Assembly: GCA_008360975.2 (NCBI GenBank)
Contig: CM039192.1
Coordinates: 10,455,694 to 10,519,693 of the forward strand
DNA: 64,000 nucleotides
From: Lichenostomus cassidix
Taxonomy: Eukaryota > Chordata > Aves > Passeriformes > Meliphagidae
Direction: 5' to 3'
Part shown: in pieces, positions 25,557 to 38,285 of the stretch
How positions within the stretch are numbered: the first letter of the stretch is position 1
How the letters are laid out: every line of letters starts with the position of its first letter
Translations under genes and position numbers: made by a program
Notes under the pieces: generated by a model
Databases searched by the model: none
What the model was told of the DNA's origin: nothing
Seen by the model: only the letters and a program-made list of their open reading frames with translations

Positions 25557-27529
25557 TCATGAGTTACTCACAGGAAAGCCTTTTACTTCAGTAAGAGAGA
25601 CTTTTGGAATAAGATTCATACTGAAGCATTTCAGAATCTGGCCTTTGGCTTACTATTTGTCATTTAAAGTCTATACTCACTTAACATATTCCAGTACAGT
25701 ATTTGCACACTCTTACATGAACACACCTACTTATATCCAGAAGTAGGTGGATTTTCCTTGCAGAATATCCAGCAAGACTGCCCTGTCAATATTTGGTTTT
25801 ACCTTGCAGTGCAAAGTTGTTTGTTTTCTACCTGTATATTATTAAAAGGGAGATCTAACACAGCAATGGGCATTAGTAGTCAATAAAGTAAGAATTAATA
25901 CTCACATTAGAAGATATTCAAAAGTGAAAATAAATACTGCCTGCCTAAACAAATCATGTGGTAAGCAGAAGAAATGCCATAAGAATTTATTTTATAGAGA
26001 ATAAACAGTAGAAGATAACTATTAGTGAGATATGTACAATGAAAAAGTTATTAAAAAAATGTGACTCCTTTTTTGCAAAATATCTGCAATAGAGTGCGAG
26101 CTCGTGTATCTATTTGCTGTTTAGAATTACTCAGCAAATGGAACATGTCAGCAAACTGCTGCCAGGGCTTTGCTGGCAGGTTTCTTACCACAACTATTAC
26201 TTTGAATATATGTCCTTTGTGCAATCAACTGCTTGTGCTCAGCACTTCCTCACCTGAGTCAGGCTGCATTTTCCCTCTCCCTGCTGTATGGTCTCAGCAG
26301 ATTCCCATGCCAACAAGGAACACACAAGAAAACCACATACTTTTGACACCACTAATTTACAGTCATGAGTTCTTTCTGCAAATGCTTTCATTCACAGAAA
26401 AGAGCTGTTCCCAGGAAGAGACAAAGATGGAACCAATACTGTCAAAGTCACTTGCAGCTTTCACTTGAAATATCACAAATAGTTTTTTCAAGTATTCACA
26501 CATAGCTAAAAATAACCCCTCTGAACTAACTGCTCTAACAGTGAGCTATGTTTTAAATAATAAATTTTAAAAGCATCATAGAATCCACAAAGGCTTCCTT
26601 CCTTTATAAATTGGATTTAAGGTTTTTTTGGCTATCATACAACTGAGACATTGCTTATGAGTCTGGCATACAAAGGAATAACAACCAGAAAGGATAAGAT
26701 TTGACAAACAGTCCTAGCTTCACACTCTTCAATCTGCCCTCCAAACACATGCCAGGGTGGGGTCCTGTTCCTCCCAAGACCAGCTGCATTTCCAAGGGCA
26801 CACGAAGACACCTCTGCTTTGTTACCAGCATTTTTAATTTTGGTTCCCTGCCACACAGCCTGGTTTCCTGTGGGTCCATTAGCTGTGCTTGCAGTGTGCA
26901 TCCCTGTAGCTGCAACACACAAAGACAGAGCAACATAAGCATTTCAACCACTTTCGCTGCCTTCATTGCTTTTTTAAAACAAGTCCAGCAAGAGACACTA
27001 TGGCTAAGATCTCAACCATAATACAAAACCAGAGACATGACACTCTCTTACTTCAGACAAAAAATGGTCCCCAGATGACTGAAATTTCCCTCTAGTCAGT
27101 GTCAGTAAACAGCAACAGAAATAAAAAGTCACAAGGGTACAATTGTCATTAGTATGTAAATTTTAAAAGCTCAGTCAAAAATATCAATACTTTCCACTTA
27201 ATTTATTACTATATAAAGATGGATGATAGTAAAGAGAAACATTGATTTACAATGCCCTTTAAAAAATGGTGATGAAGAAAATACTCAAGGACAACTACTT
27301 CAAAATACATAGACTCAAAATTAATTATTGTATTTTTTTTACAAATGCTTGTTCAGTTCAATTCTATTTGATTGCTTTTTTTTTAATGAAGAAAAGGAAT
27401 AGACCATTTATGTAAAGACCCATTTCAAAATTGATTAGATGTAAAGACAGGTTAGCATTTTTACAGTATTGACAGAAAACCATTAACCAAGCAGACTATA
27501 GACACGGTCACAGAAAGTTAATCGAAGTG

Positions 27530-27720
27530 AATAGTAATTTGGTAGGGCTTTGCGTGACAGTCATACAAGCTCACTCCCTCTGCTCACAGATTTTGGTTGT
27601 AACTGATCTCTGAGATGCATTGAACTGTCTCTTTTGAATGCTGTGTATAATTACCTTTTGATTATAATCATTAGGTTTAAACATTTTTTGCAAGTGTGTA
27701 ACTGCTGTCACATGCTTGTT
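27530..27720. promoter_or_regulatory. Possible regulatory element with GATTATAATC palindrome
   Basis: A unique stretch with CpGs (acggtc, aatcgaa, tgcgtga) and a perfect 10-base palindrome, gattataatc, at 27,660-27,669. The palindrome is two inverted TAATC words, the core recognised by OTX/PITX-type homeodomains. Function is inferred from the motif only. Confidence 0.22.
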
Positions 27721-29539
27721 TCTAAAATTAACTACAGCATCTCCACCACTCCATAGACACTTGATTAAAAGAACTGTAAGCAGTCTTGGGTAAGAGCTTT
27801 TCTTTGATTATTTACCTTTCAGATTGCTTGAGTCCACACTGTAAGATAAAGCTAATATTTTAAAGAAAACAATACTTGTGGGCATTTTAGGTCAACGGTT
27901 CAGAACAAATTCTGTACCACCTGACAAATATCATATGCTTGCAGCATATGCATTCTTAATAGTGATAAATTGCAACTAATCCCTTTTTTCAAGTGGTAGA
28001 ATTGAAACACAGAAAGCAAACTAGATAAAGGGCCTGAATATGGTGACACCAAATTTAGTCATGGAGATAGCAAATAAGCACATTTCCTTATAAATGCATA
28101 ATTACAGTGCAGATTATTAAAATCAGGGTAAATTTAAAAATATCTTTTTTACCCTACTCCACACAATTACCTCAATGTTACCTTTCTTTTCACTTTAGCC
28201 TTTGTAGTGCATTAGTGCATATTTAAAGAAAATAAACCCCAGATACTTTTTGTTTTCAAAAAAAGAGGAAAAGGCAGAGGCCATTTGCCATCACTGTTGC
28301 AAAGTGCTCCCAAAATATACCTGAGATTTTTTGCTGAAAGTCAAAATCTGGCCCTGGGCAGCACAATTTTACAATCCAGCCCTTGGGTAGAACAGTAATA
28401 GGGAATTTATAATGATGTCCAGTGAGAGAGACAAATGGGTAATCAGGACAAACTTTAAGCAAAAAAAATATCCCAAGGCTTTGGGAGACACAGCTGACTC
28501 TGGTGACCAAAAGAACAGCAGGATCCTTTTCTCCTGGTTAGCTCCACCACAGAAAATGTTGTGCAGAGCTCTTGTGCTGTGGCCTGCAGCACCCCTGGCT
28601 GATGAGACCCTCCCAGCTCTGTGCTCTCAGTGCACTTCAGCTGAAGGCATTTTGACCAGAACAAACTGAGAAGATGGAGGATATTCCTTGTCAAACTGAG
28701 AAGTGGCTCAACCTGAGGTTTGAGTATGTGGACCATGCTAAAAAGCTTGGTGTGAAAAGATAGAAATTGTTTCCTTATTTGTCTTGAAAGGAAAATAGGA
28801 GGGGGGAAAAAAAAAGAAGCAAAGATGCCAAAAGCTTGGAGGCATGCAAACTAAGAAACACAAACTAAAGGTTGTCTCAACCTGCAGCTGTTACACAAAA
28901 TATACTCTAAGCCTCCCCTAAGCAAATATCTTCCTTGCCTGCCTCTTTATTAGTAAATTCTATGAACCCTGACCCAGCTTAGAAAAATTTAATATTTTCC
29001 CCCTAAATACTTTAAAAAACATATTCAAGCGGCCTGGTGGAGTCAGGAAGTCTGGAGAGAGGTAATTTGACATCTGAATTATTTCAAGGCCAATATGGAA
29101 AAGTATTCAAAAGCTTATTTGGACATACATCAGTCAAGAGACCACTTCTACCACAGAGATGGTGTTGGGAATGTAGACAGCTTTCAGAAAGCTATGAGAT
29201 AGACCAAGGGAATTATGGCAAATGTCACATCTCAATCTGAGATGTCTACGATTAAGAAAATTACCTTGGTAATAGGCCTATTTCCACACCTGTAAAAGCA
29301 TTTAGAATTTATTAAGAATGATAAGCATAAACAAGGAACATGGTGTAAAAGCTTCCCTCTGCTAATTTGGTTGCACTGATTAAGATTTTACGTGATGCTT
29401 CTAAATTGGAATGTCAGCCCCACACTTTGTGGAGAGGCTTCACCAGTCAGGGTTTGCAGTGCTTTGGTTAAAACACATGGCCTTTTAGGGCTCTGCTGCA
29501 TTGCCAGGCAGGGAAGAGAAACCCACTGTTTCTTTCATT

Positions 29540-29770
29540 TAGATAAAGTGTGGATGATTTAATTATTCGTCACTGTCCATGCAATGTGGCTTAAAATAAA
29601 ATAGTCAAGCTTCTGACTTGCCTTCTTTTAAGGTATTTCTCTCCATTAAAAAAAAAAATCTAATTATCCACTATTAAAATTTGAAAACAAATCATGGTTG
29701 TAATTATGCAAATCTGAAGCACCACTTTGCTAAGAGACACTCAAGTTGTATCTGAAACACAATCAGCAGT
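29540..29770. promoter_or_regulatory. Possible regulatory element with octamer and SOX-like words
   Basis: An AT-rich unique stretch with several homeodomain-type words (ttaattatt, ctaattatcc) and a full octamer, ATGCAAAT, at 29,706-29,713. The word TTGT, a SOX-type half site, lies at 29,698-29,701. The octamer is the classical POU-domain site. In known SOX-POU composites the two sites sit directly adjacent or a few bases apart. Here the gap is four bases, so joint binding is possible but unproven. Confidence 0.25.
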
Positions 29771-31139
29771 GAAAAAGGAAAACTAAATTATTAATGCTCA
29801 TTTCTGAAGATTATTACCAGCAACACAGCTACTTATCAGGGAGAAGGGAGGTGCACAAATACTGGGCTTGCCTAAGGTTTCCTTTTGTAAATAACACAGA
29901 CCAGTTACTCAGCCTTTGGTTCATGGCTTGAGTGTTTTTACAGGAATCCTGTCACAGGCACCTCTGCCCCTCGTCTATAGCACAGCACAGGGTTTGTCAT
30001 TCCATCACCCAGTGCTGGGGAGGACGTTTGGTCAGCTGTGCCTGGCCAGGGATCAGCTCTGGCGTGAGATGGCTGGGAGCAGTCTGTTGTCATGACTCAT
30101 TGCCACTCGTTACACACATTTCACACGACTTTTGCAATACACAGAGATGGCACAGGGCTGTGTCAGCAGAGCCACACCTCTGACTGAGCCAGGTTATGAA
30201 CACAGGGTACCCAAAAGCCCCATGCACACACACTCTTCACCTTTAATTGCCCAAGCACCACGTACATATTTAAAATTACATTTTTAATCTACTGCTGTAG
30301 CTCCATTTGTGGCGTTCATCACCTAATATTAATGAGAATATTAGACATTATTTAGCCTAAGGCCCTGAGCCAGCAGTCCCTCCTGCAGGCAAGGAGCATT
30401 GCCTGGATCTGGTCTTCAGGTCTTAAACTCAGCTATGTGGCTGAAATTTTAAACTTCATTTCAACAAAAGTTCTTTTTTTTTTCCTTCCCCTGGATTTAC
30501 TCACACAAACCTGCTACTCACTGATTTGTTCTTTAAATTAAAAAAAAACTAAAAAAAACCCAAACAAAAATCACATCTTTTTTTCCACCATTGGCCTTTT
30601 CTTAGTACAAGCAGCTCTTCTTACCTTCTGCAGAATTTTCTATTTTATGGCTCCCTGGCTCAAATTCCAACACACATAAACTTCAAGTAATATCAGAAAT
30701 ACCCCTTATCCCAGTAAAAAGGTGCACTTTGAGGATAAGAGCTAATCACATGCTGGCCAGTGGTGTCTTGGTTCACCTCTGTGCCTGGCTGTTCCCCTAC
30801 ACCTCTGCTGAGGGATCCCCTGGGACAAACCAAACCTCCTCCCAAGGAAAGAAGGGCTGGTATTAAAAAGAAATCTGCACTGTCAGCTGTAGAAACAGAT
30901 GGGCTCCCTGCTGCAGCACCATTTATCAGAGGGGTGAAAAAGCTCCCCCAGGTTGTGCCCTCTGTCCTCCAGTGCAGCCATCGACAGAAACTGCTTCTCT
31001 TTCCCATCACTTGGCACCTTTTTCATCTCAGCACAGCAAGAGCAGGCAGTCCCAGGCCTTTCCCTGGAGCATGGCTGTGGCCTCCTCCCTTTGCCCAGGC
31101 TCAGCCCCATTATTATGCTTCACAGAGATGTTATCCACC

Positions 31140-31460
31140 AGCAAATCTCTTGCTAAAGGCTGCTAATGCAGGGCTGATGGGAGAGATGGCTAATGCCTTG
31201 TTGCCAAGTGATTTCCACTTTAATTGCGTTTTAAGTCTCTTTTAATTGGCCCTTTAAAAGTCTCCCATACTGTAAGTGGAATAAAGTTATACTGTGTGTG
31301 TCTTATTAGTTCTCTCACAAAGTATGTTCTGTAGGGGATTTTGCTCTGGCATTCTGGCCTTTCTATTCATTAATTTGAAGGAAAAGATTAGCCAATGATT
31401 TGGATATTACTGCTTAACTGGTGGCTCTGGAATTACAAATCTTTTCCTTCCATTAGAATT
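31140..31460. promoter_or_regulatory. Possible conserved non-coding element
   Basis: A unique AT-rich stretch dense in homeodomain-like words (actttaattgcg, cttttaattgg, cattaatttg) and one inverted CCAAT (attggc). No exon or repeat is recognisable. The call rests on texture and motif density. Confidence 0.2.
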
Positions 31461-32292
31461 TTTTTTAATTCCACATGTGAAATACAGTGGATGACACCAT
31501 CCTAATCCTCACTAATAGTTTCTGACCTTTAGCTGCAGGCATATATTTTCCTGGGTTTTCAGGAATGAACCCCAACATTATGCCTCATTGCAAGCTGTTT
31601 CATCTCTCTGCACACTCCCAAGTTTAAACTTTCTGCTCTCTCTCGGCAGTCACAAAGCCCACATATATTAAGACCATACTTCCACTGACTTCACTTTTAA
31701 TATTAAACAGGCAGTACATGATACCCTCAGTATTGACTCTACCAAGTCCATTAATGACCCTTTTGTGGCTTCACTTTAATTTACGCTTTGAAGGAAAACT
31801 GCTGTATTATGAGTCAGGGGTGAAAGAGAATATTGCTTATATTAAAGATCTGTATAAAAAGAATATCATCTTTGACCTACTAAGTCAAAGTTGAGCACTC
31901 AAAATAATTCCTACTGTAAGCACATGAAAAATATTATTATGGAATGCTCAGGCTTTCATCTGACAAGGAAGATTTAAGGATTTCATTGTTTATGTACATA
32001 AGAGGAAAAGGTCTTTAGTTTTTTTGTTGCAGCCAAGCTACAAAAGAGCCAGACTTGTCCAAAGTCAGAATATATCTCTCTCTCAAAATCCATGTAATTA
32101 TACAGATCTGAAGTGCCACACAGAGTGTACTAAAACCATCAACTGTTCAGAGAGACCTCAAGAACTTCAACCTTACAGGTCACATTAAAGACAGAGTTTC
32201 AAAACTTCCCCAGTCTTGCTGGTTGAAGTGAAACCCTTAATAATTCAGTGTAGCTCTGGATGTGTATATCAGACCCTGTGGTTGAGCTATGC

Positions 32293-32331
32293 TCACTGTA
32301 ATGAGATAGGAGCAGATCTGCATTACAGTGA
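32293..32331. repeat. Hairpin, 15 bp with one bulge
   Basis: tcactgtaatg at 32,293-32,303 is the exact reverse complement of 32,321-32,331. The stem continues inward with agat pairing to atct across a single bulged g at 32,320, leaving an eight-base loop. At 39 bases in total it is too short for a microRNA precursor. It is recorded as a local inverted repeat. Confidence 0.6.
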
Positions 32332-34985
32332 AGGATGACATGGGCTAATGGCTTTGGCTAAAGCATAAAGTGTGAGATTTAAATTGACTAAAGTGAAATG
32401 TAAGGGTGAGCTTTGCATCAACACGGTCATCTGAGGTATATTCCTTCAAATTGCCTGAGGGAAGGAGCAATTCAGAAAGGACACACTGGAGTCTGTCAAG
32501 GAGACTGTGAGCTCTCCAACCTGCTCTGAAAGGGCATGAACAGAGGAGTCCTGCCTGCCAGGGCTCCAGGTCTCAGGCTTTGCTATTATCAGCTGCCTTT
32601 AGCTGCTTGTCTGTAAGAAGTTTGAAGCTCCTACTACCTGCCAAAAAGGTGCTTCAGACACAGGGCAGGCACAATAAAAAAAAATGTAAAATGCTTGTGT
32701 CAATGGTACATCAAGAGATGCTAAAGGAATTTAAAGGCAGAGGACAGATTCAGAATGTGGTTCAAATCAATAAACTTCTAAGTGGGCAGGGACAGAAGGT
32801 GCCCTGCAAAAAGCTGACAAGCTGTAAAGCAACTGCATAAGCAATTTCTAATGTAAGTTATACAATAATAAAGACTTGTTATCTGGAATATTGCACTGAA
32901 CTATAAAAAAAAATTACAAAAGGCTAAGGAACACTTAGAAAATTTTATTTTTAAGAAACTTCTTCAAATAGCAGTTGGAAAGAATTGAAATACTAACAGT
33001 TGCTCGTCTAGTGAAACAGAACTGCATTGGATGACAGCTATAAAAAGTGCAATTATCACACTTTTCCCATAAGCCTGACCAGTTTTCAGTACCATCTCTG
33101 CCAGCCTAATTTCAGTTGTTGATTACAACCTTGAATTGGAAAAATACAAGAAAACTCATCTGAAAATGAATCTACTGGAAACAATATCTTTCTATAAAGA
33201 TCAAAGGCACATATATGTGTGTGTAAATCACATCTGGTGCACTGTTTCTTTTCATCTGGCCAGCACTCAGTAACACAATTATATTTAGATAAAAATGTGA
33301 AACATACCTTAGCATTTCCCAACAGAGTCTCTGTGCTGTAAATTCCCAAGCAGCTATCCTCTCCCCATCCAGCCACTCAACCTCAAACAAGCCCTTAACT
33401 TCCATTAACTGAGTCCTACCTCAGTCAGGAAATCAAAGCAAGGCTTTTTTTAAGGTGAGCAAAGTCTGGAGCCTTTCAGTCAAACAACAATAACCAAGAA
33501 GTCTGTTACAGTTCTACTGATCCATTTCTAGCCAGCAGCTTCAATAACCAACATAAAACCTGGCAAGATGCAGCTGGAAAAATTTTCACATAACATGCTC
33601 TTCTTTTTTCACATTTGTGAATGCCTTGTAAAAATTTTCAGTTAAAAGCAACTGTGAATGAAATGTCTTAGCAGCCTGGAAGGAACAAGGCTACTTGTTG
33701 TTGAAGGGGCAAAAGAAGTTGTTCCAGTTTTCTCTGTAATTTCACTACTGACTTGGACTGGTTTAGAGAAGAAACAGACTGGGATCAATCTGAGTAGCAA
33801 ACAACTTGCCTTCCTAAGCCTGAACTCAGAGATTCTTACAGTGAATATCACCAGTGACTTGCAGGGAACCAGTGCTTTGCCCTATAAATACTTTAACAGA
33901 AAATTGCATCCTTCTAACACCTCACAAAGGAAACTGTTAACTGATCCCTTCCTATACATCTGCATTCTGTAGTCATGTCCCTGTGTGAGAAGACTGAAGG
34001 CTGAGAAAGAACAAAGCTGCTGAACAGAGCTCATGCCCAAACTCTCTGCTCATCTCTGCTGTGTGCAGGGAGACACAGCAACCTTGCAGCAATGGCCTTA
34101 CCAGTCCTCCTTCCACACAGGGTACTGACATCACATCTGAACAGATTCCTGTGCACAGGTGAAGCAGCACAGCCTGGGATCCTGTTACTCTCACTGCACT
34201 CTTAGGTAGGTGATGCTGCCAAATTCTTACCGAGTGAGGACACCCCAGTCACTACAGAGCAGCCACAGCACCCAGTGCCAGTGGGAGCCACAGCTCCTGC
34301 AGGTACCTTAGTGCTTCAGAACATGCCTGCCTTGGTGTGGTGTGTCAGTACAGATGGGGAGGTCACTGCTGGGGTGATTTCCCTGACCATCACCACCTCC
34401 TGTGCAGAGCAGAAAGCCACAGAATGAACTGGGATCCTCTCAGGTGAAACTAAACTTGATGTTCTCCAGGCACCAGAACAGGCTTAGTGTCTGGGCACAG
34501 CCCTGGGCTGGCTTGCAATAGCCTGACCTGAAGCACCCAAAAGGCCTTTGGACATTTAACACCACATGTTTTGCTTTATAAGGCTGCTCTGACTGGGCTG
34601 CATGACTTTTATTCATGTAGGCTTGGCCCTGTGGACCCAGGGACAGCAAAGGACCAACACAGCAACTGGTGAGGAGACCAAATCTGCTCAGGGGAAGTAG
34701 TGCCAGGTGGAGTCTGTGGGAACTGGGATAAGGTCCTGCTGTCACAGGCAGATAACCTCAAGTGATGGTTATAGAATTTAGAAATCACACACCTCCCCAC
34801 AGCCCCCAGTATTTGGACCATTTTCTATCAAGATGTCACTGGTTTAAAACAGAGGACTGAGTTGTGCAGCTCTTCCACAATAAATGCACAATAGCAGTAG
34901 GAATTTTTGCTGAATGAAAGACTGCAGCCCATTAATTTTACAAATGTCTTGTCTTCAAATGCTACAGTAATTAGCTTAACTCCTT

Positions 34986-35011
34986 CACACTTTAAGATGC
35001 TTTAAAGTGTG
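34986..35011. repeat. Perfect 10-bp hairpin
   Basis: cacactttaa at 34,986-34,995 is matched by its reverse complement at 35,002-35,011, with a six-base loop. No T run follows, and no gene is nearby for it to act on. Chance or a local replication-derived inverted repeat is likely. Confidence 0.6.
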
Positions 35012-36740
35012 CTGCAGGAATGTCTTAGATTTTAGGGCAAAGCTAATTTAAACTTCACCAGCAGTATGATCTCCTGGGATACTGCAGGCAATGTTGATTT
35101 TTATCTGCAAACTCTTCTCTTAACTGTTGCCAAGGTTTTAGATTTTATCATAATGTATTCACAAATATTTATGGAAACTATAACTCAAACATGCATTGGC
35201 TAAAATTAAACATATTTTACACAAGGTAACATCAGTTCCAGTTTATATAAATAAGTGTTCTTAGCTGCTTCAGCAGGCTTATTTGTCATGTTTAGGGAAA
35301 AGCACCTTTAAATCCTGACAAAGCTGTCTTGTAAAAGAAATCTAAATCTGTGTTTGTGGCTTGTTTGGCAGCACACCTTTCCAGAGTGTGGCAGCTGCTG
35401 CAGCAGTGGCCAGGATGCTCAGAGCAGGGGTGCCTGGCCTGGGGCAGCTCTGGGTGCAACTCTGTTCTGTTCCACAGCAGAGTCAGCAGCTCCTGTGCTG
35501 TGCAGAGCACAGCAGGGCTGAAGCTCACACACTTGGGGAACCCCCTGTCTCTGGGTCTGATATGTTCCTAGGGAATGAAAATTTTCCCATGATTGATCTG
35601 ACTATGGGAATACTTTGGACACCAAAATGATGCAGGTAAAATAATACTCACTGAAACTTGTTCAGAGAAAAATAAGGAAATGCAATATGAGAACTCGTCA
35701 ACTTCTGTATGTTACAGATACGGAACTTGTTCAGTGTAATAAAAGAAACATGGGAAAAGCAGAGGCAGAGGAAACAAAGCAAAGAAGGTACTCAACATTT
35801 CCATGGCATATAAACCTAAATTCAATATTTTAAGTGTGAATATTTACTGTTAGCCCTGCAACCTAAAAAATGCCAACAACATATGCATGTCATTCATGAT
35901 TCTCTACAGTTATTATTCAGCATGCTGCTCAAGTTGTAGGGAGAAAATTTGTGGAGACAAAAGGCAACAGTGAACAATGACCAAATTAACTTTGCAGTAA
36001 CCAAAGCTGGAATCCAACTCAGCTTCAGATAAACACAGATAAATGGATGTATATACTCTTTGCACTTGAGATTGTATTTAGTCCAAATGACACCAGTTAA
36101 GGGTTTACCCCTGCAAGGACAGTCACAACGCAAAAAATATTTAATCTCATTCTCTATTTTAGCTTAGCCTAATTAATTATACCTGGCAAACATTCTTGTT
36201 AATCCCACAGCACTTTCACTCCTATGTCACTGCCTGGTTTTCTGCCCACTCTACATTTCTTGCCAGGGTAAATGAGCTTATGCAAAGGTCTGTGCTGTCA
36301 CAGCTTGGATTTAAGATCCTGGTATCACTGAGTGGCTGGGGCTGGAACCATCAAGTGCAACAACTGTATGAGCTCAGTCACCACCTTGGATTCTGCCCCT
36401 CCCCATACACAGTGTAGGACTAAACAGTCCTGCCTTGATCTGTTATGTTGGTCAAATGAAAAGCAGGAAAGGAAGAAAACCTGTCTGTATTTGAAACACT
36501 TACTTTTTCACGTGTTGTTTTCAGCTACATATTGTGTTGCACGACCCTCTGTTTCCTAGGCCTTCTTGGATGTTTTCTGTTTCCACTCTGAATGCAATAT
36601 AACCACTGTTGGCACTATGCTGCAGCCCACCAGGAGTGAGAGCCAGGTACTTCTCATAATAGGAGGTCAAACTAAATGAAAGTCGGAGCCCCACCAGTTC
36701 TCACAGCTGAATTCCAACACTGGATATGACATGGCCAAGG

Positions 36741-36871
36741 GGAAAATATTGGATTTATTTTTATGAGTTAGTCATAACCCTAATGCCCTTAAGAGGTACT
36801 GTGAGAAGTGAATCCATTCATAAGGCCAACAAGGTCACTTTTAACTTGTAAAAATAAATCCAATATTTTTC
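36741..36871. repeat. Long foldback: 31-bp stem, 69-base loop
   Basis: Positions 36,741-36,771 pair with 36,841-36,871 without a single unpaired base, using four G-U/G-T type pairs. The core 21 bases (36,743-36,763) are an exact inverted copy of 36,849-36,869. The arms are AT-rich, built around attggatttattttt. As RNA this would be a long stem. As DNA it resembles the paired ends of a tiny foldback transposon, but I see no flanking target duplication and do not recognise a family. A replication-template-switch origin is another possibility. Confidence 0.8.
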
Positions 36872-38248
36872 ACTATGTCTTATTAGGTTTGTACAATGCA
36901 GCAACCACTGTGGTTTGTTTTAAAAACGTCACTTCCCACAACTGCTCATATTGCTTTTTAGCATGATTCCCCTTTCCCATGTTCCTCAGCTCCCAAGGTC
37001 TGCATTGTCTCTCTCACTGCCTTTGTTTGTGCCTTGAGATGCACAGACAAAACACATCCTGTTGCTGAAAGTACTCTCAAGTTTTCTGTTCAGTCCTTGC
37101 TCTAACACTACTCTGTTGTCACAGTCTCTCTTTTCTGCCTCATGTGTTTAACACATCCCTGGCATTTCTCTCAGCTGGTCCCACACAGCCTCAGCCTTCC
37201 CTGACCTGTCTCAGGAACTGCAGCCATCAGAAATCCACAGAAGCATTTGGAATTTGTTGCTTAGCCTGGTCTGACAAATAGTCTAATAATAGCCTGAATT
37301 GGATAACTTCTTGTTCTTCCCCGCTTAAGGCTTCAATAGCTTAGAGGAGGATGGAAGAGCTGAGATGTGACCAGGAATACTTGTCCCAGCCCATGAAATC
37401 TGCCCTTTCAGGCCATGAGAAGTCCTGCAGACCTCAGAGCTTTCTCAGTTTGAGCAGCATTTCCTCCCCCAGACAGCAAAAGCCCATTACACATTTCCTT
37501 TTTTCTCCCCTGTAGCCATGCCATAATTCACAAACAGCAGGAAAAGGCACAGGGTATGGAAAGAAACAGCCTTATAAGCAAAGAAGGGAGGTCTCAAGTG
37601 ACTACTGACACACACAGGAGTGGGAAGGTTTGGGATAGTCACACCTCCTTGCCTGCAGGAGAAAAAGGGCAACACTTTGAAGAGCTGAGCCTCAGAAAGT
37701 CAAGAGGAGATTACAGGAAGTGTCTTAGAGGTGGTGAAAGGAGGAATGAGATACTCATCCCTTCAAAACACAGGGGAAAAATATTATTTCAGGGATAATG
37801 TTAATAAACCAAGAAACCAAAGAAAGCAGTTGATCAAAGAATATGGACAGAGCAGAACAGTTTGCTCTCAATATAATTCAAATTTTTTGGCCAGCTTCTG
37901 CTTCTGGGCAGAAGCTTTAGGGACATTCATAAAAATCTAATTAGAAAATAACATCTCTCATGAATTATTAGCTCCCCTCATATCTGGTTGTAATAGATTA
38001 AATTAAAGTCACAAAACCAGCAAAATATACTAAATCAATTAAAAAGGAGATTTTTATGTCAATCACACTCTATGGCTTCCTTTTAAAACACTGAAAAAGA
38101 AATGGTTTATGCCAAGAAGCCTCTCTAGAAAATATTCACTTTTCCCCTAAAGGAGTGTTCAGAAGTTTCCAAAAGCCATGCAATGTGTATTTTCTCTCTC
38201 CTTTAGTACTAAGCAAAATATAAATCAAGCAGTGAACAGTCACAGTAA

Positions 38249-38250
<2 letters not shown>
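36872..38250. other. AT-rich non-coding sequence
   Basis: No gene, repeat or motif stands out. Short frames near 37,487-37,940 occur on both strands and have no exon signals. Confidence 0.5.

Positions 38251-38281
<31 letters not shown>
38251..38281 (+). repeat. 31-nt poly(A) run
   Basis: An uninterrupted run of 31 A residues, the longest homopolymer in the window. Upstream there is no AATAAA signal and no recognisable retroposed gene or LINE, and no target-site duplication is evident. It is better read as a simple repeat than as the tail of a retrocopy. Run length in an assembly is also prone to sequencing error. Confidence 0.95.

Positions 38282-38285
<4 letters not shown>

Larger units (their letters stand above)
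25557..36740. other. Gene-free AT-rich region
   Basis: No gene is supportable. Overlapping frames at 26,061-26,468, 26,635-27,021 and 30,690-31,245 (up to 161 codons) fall in GC-richer patches and occur on both strands at once, which argues against coding. GC-richer unique sequence at 33.97-34.82 kb and 35.36-35.55 kb holds no recognisable element. Short foldbacks are listed separately. Confidence 0.5.

Noticed and set aside
30760..31245. 161-codon plus-strand open frame
   Set aside because: Opposite-strand frames of 75 and 105 codons cover the same bases. The patch simply has few stop codons, with no exon signals or recognisable domain.
38200..38281. Retrocopied gene ending in the 31-nt A run
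   Set aside because: No AATAAA before the run, no recognisable gene body upstream and no target duplication. Treated as a simple repeat.
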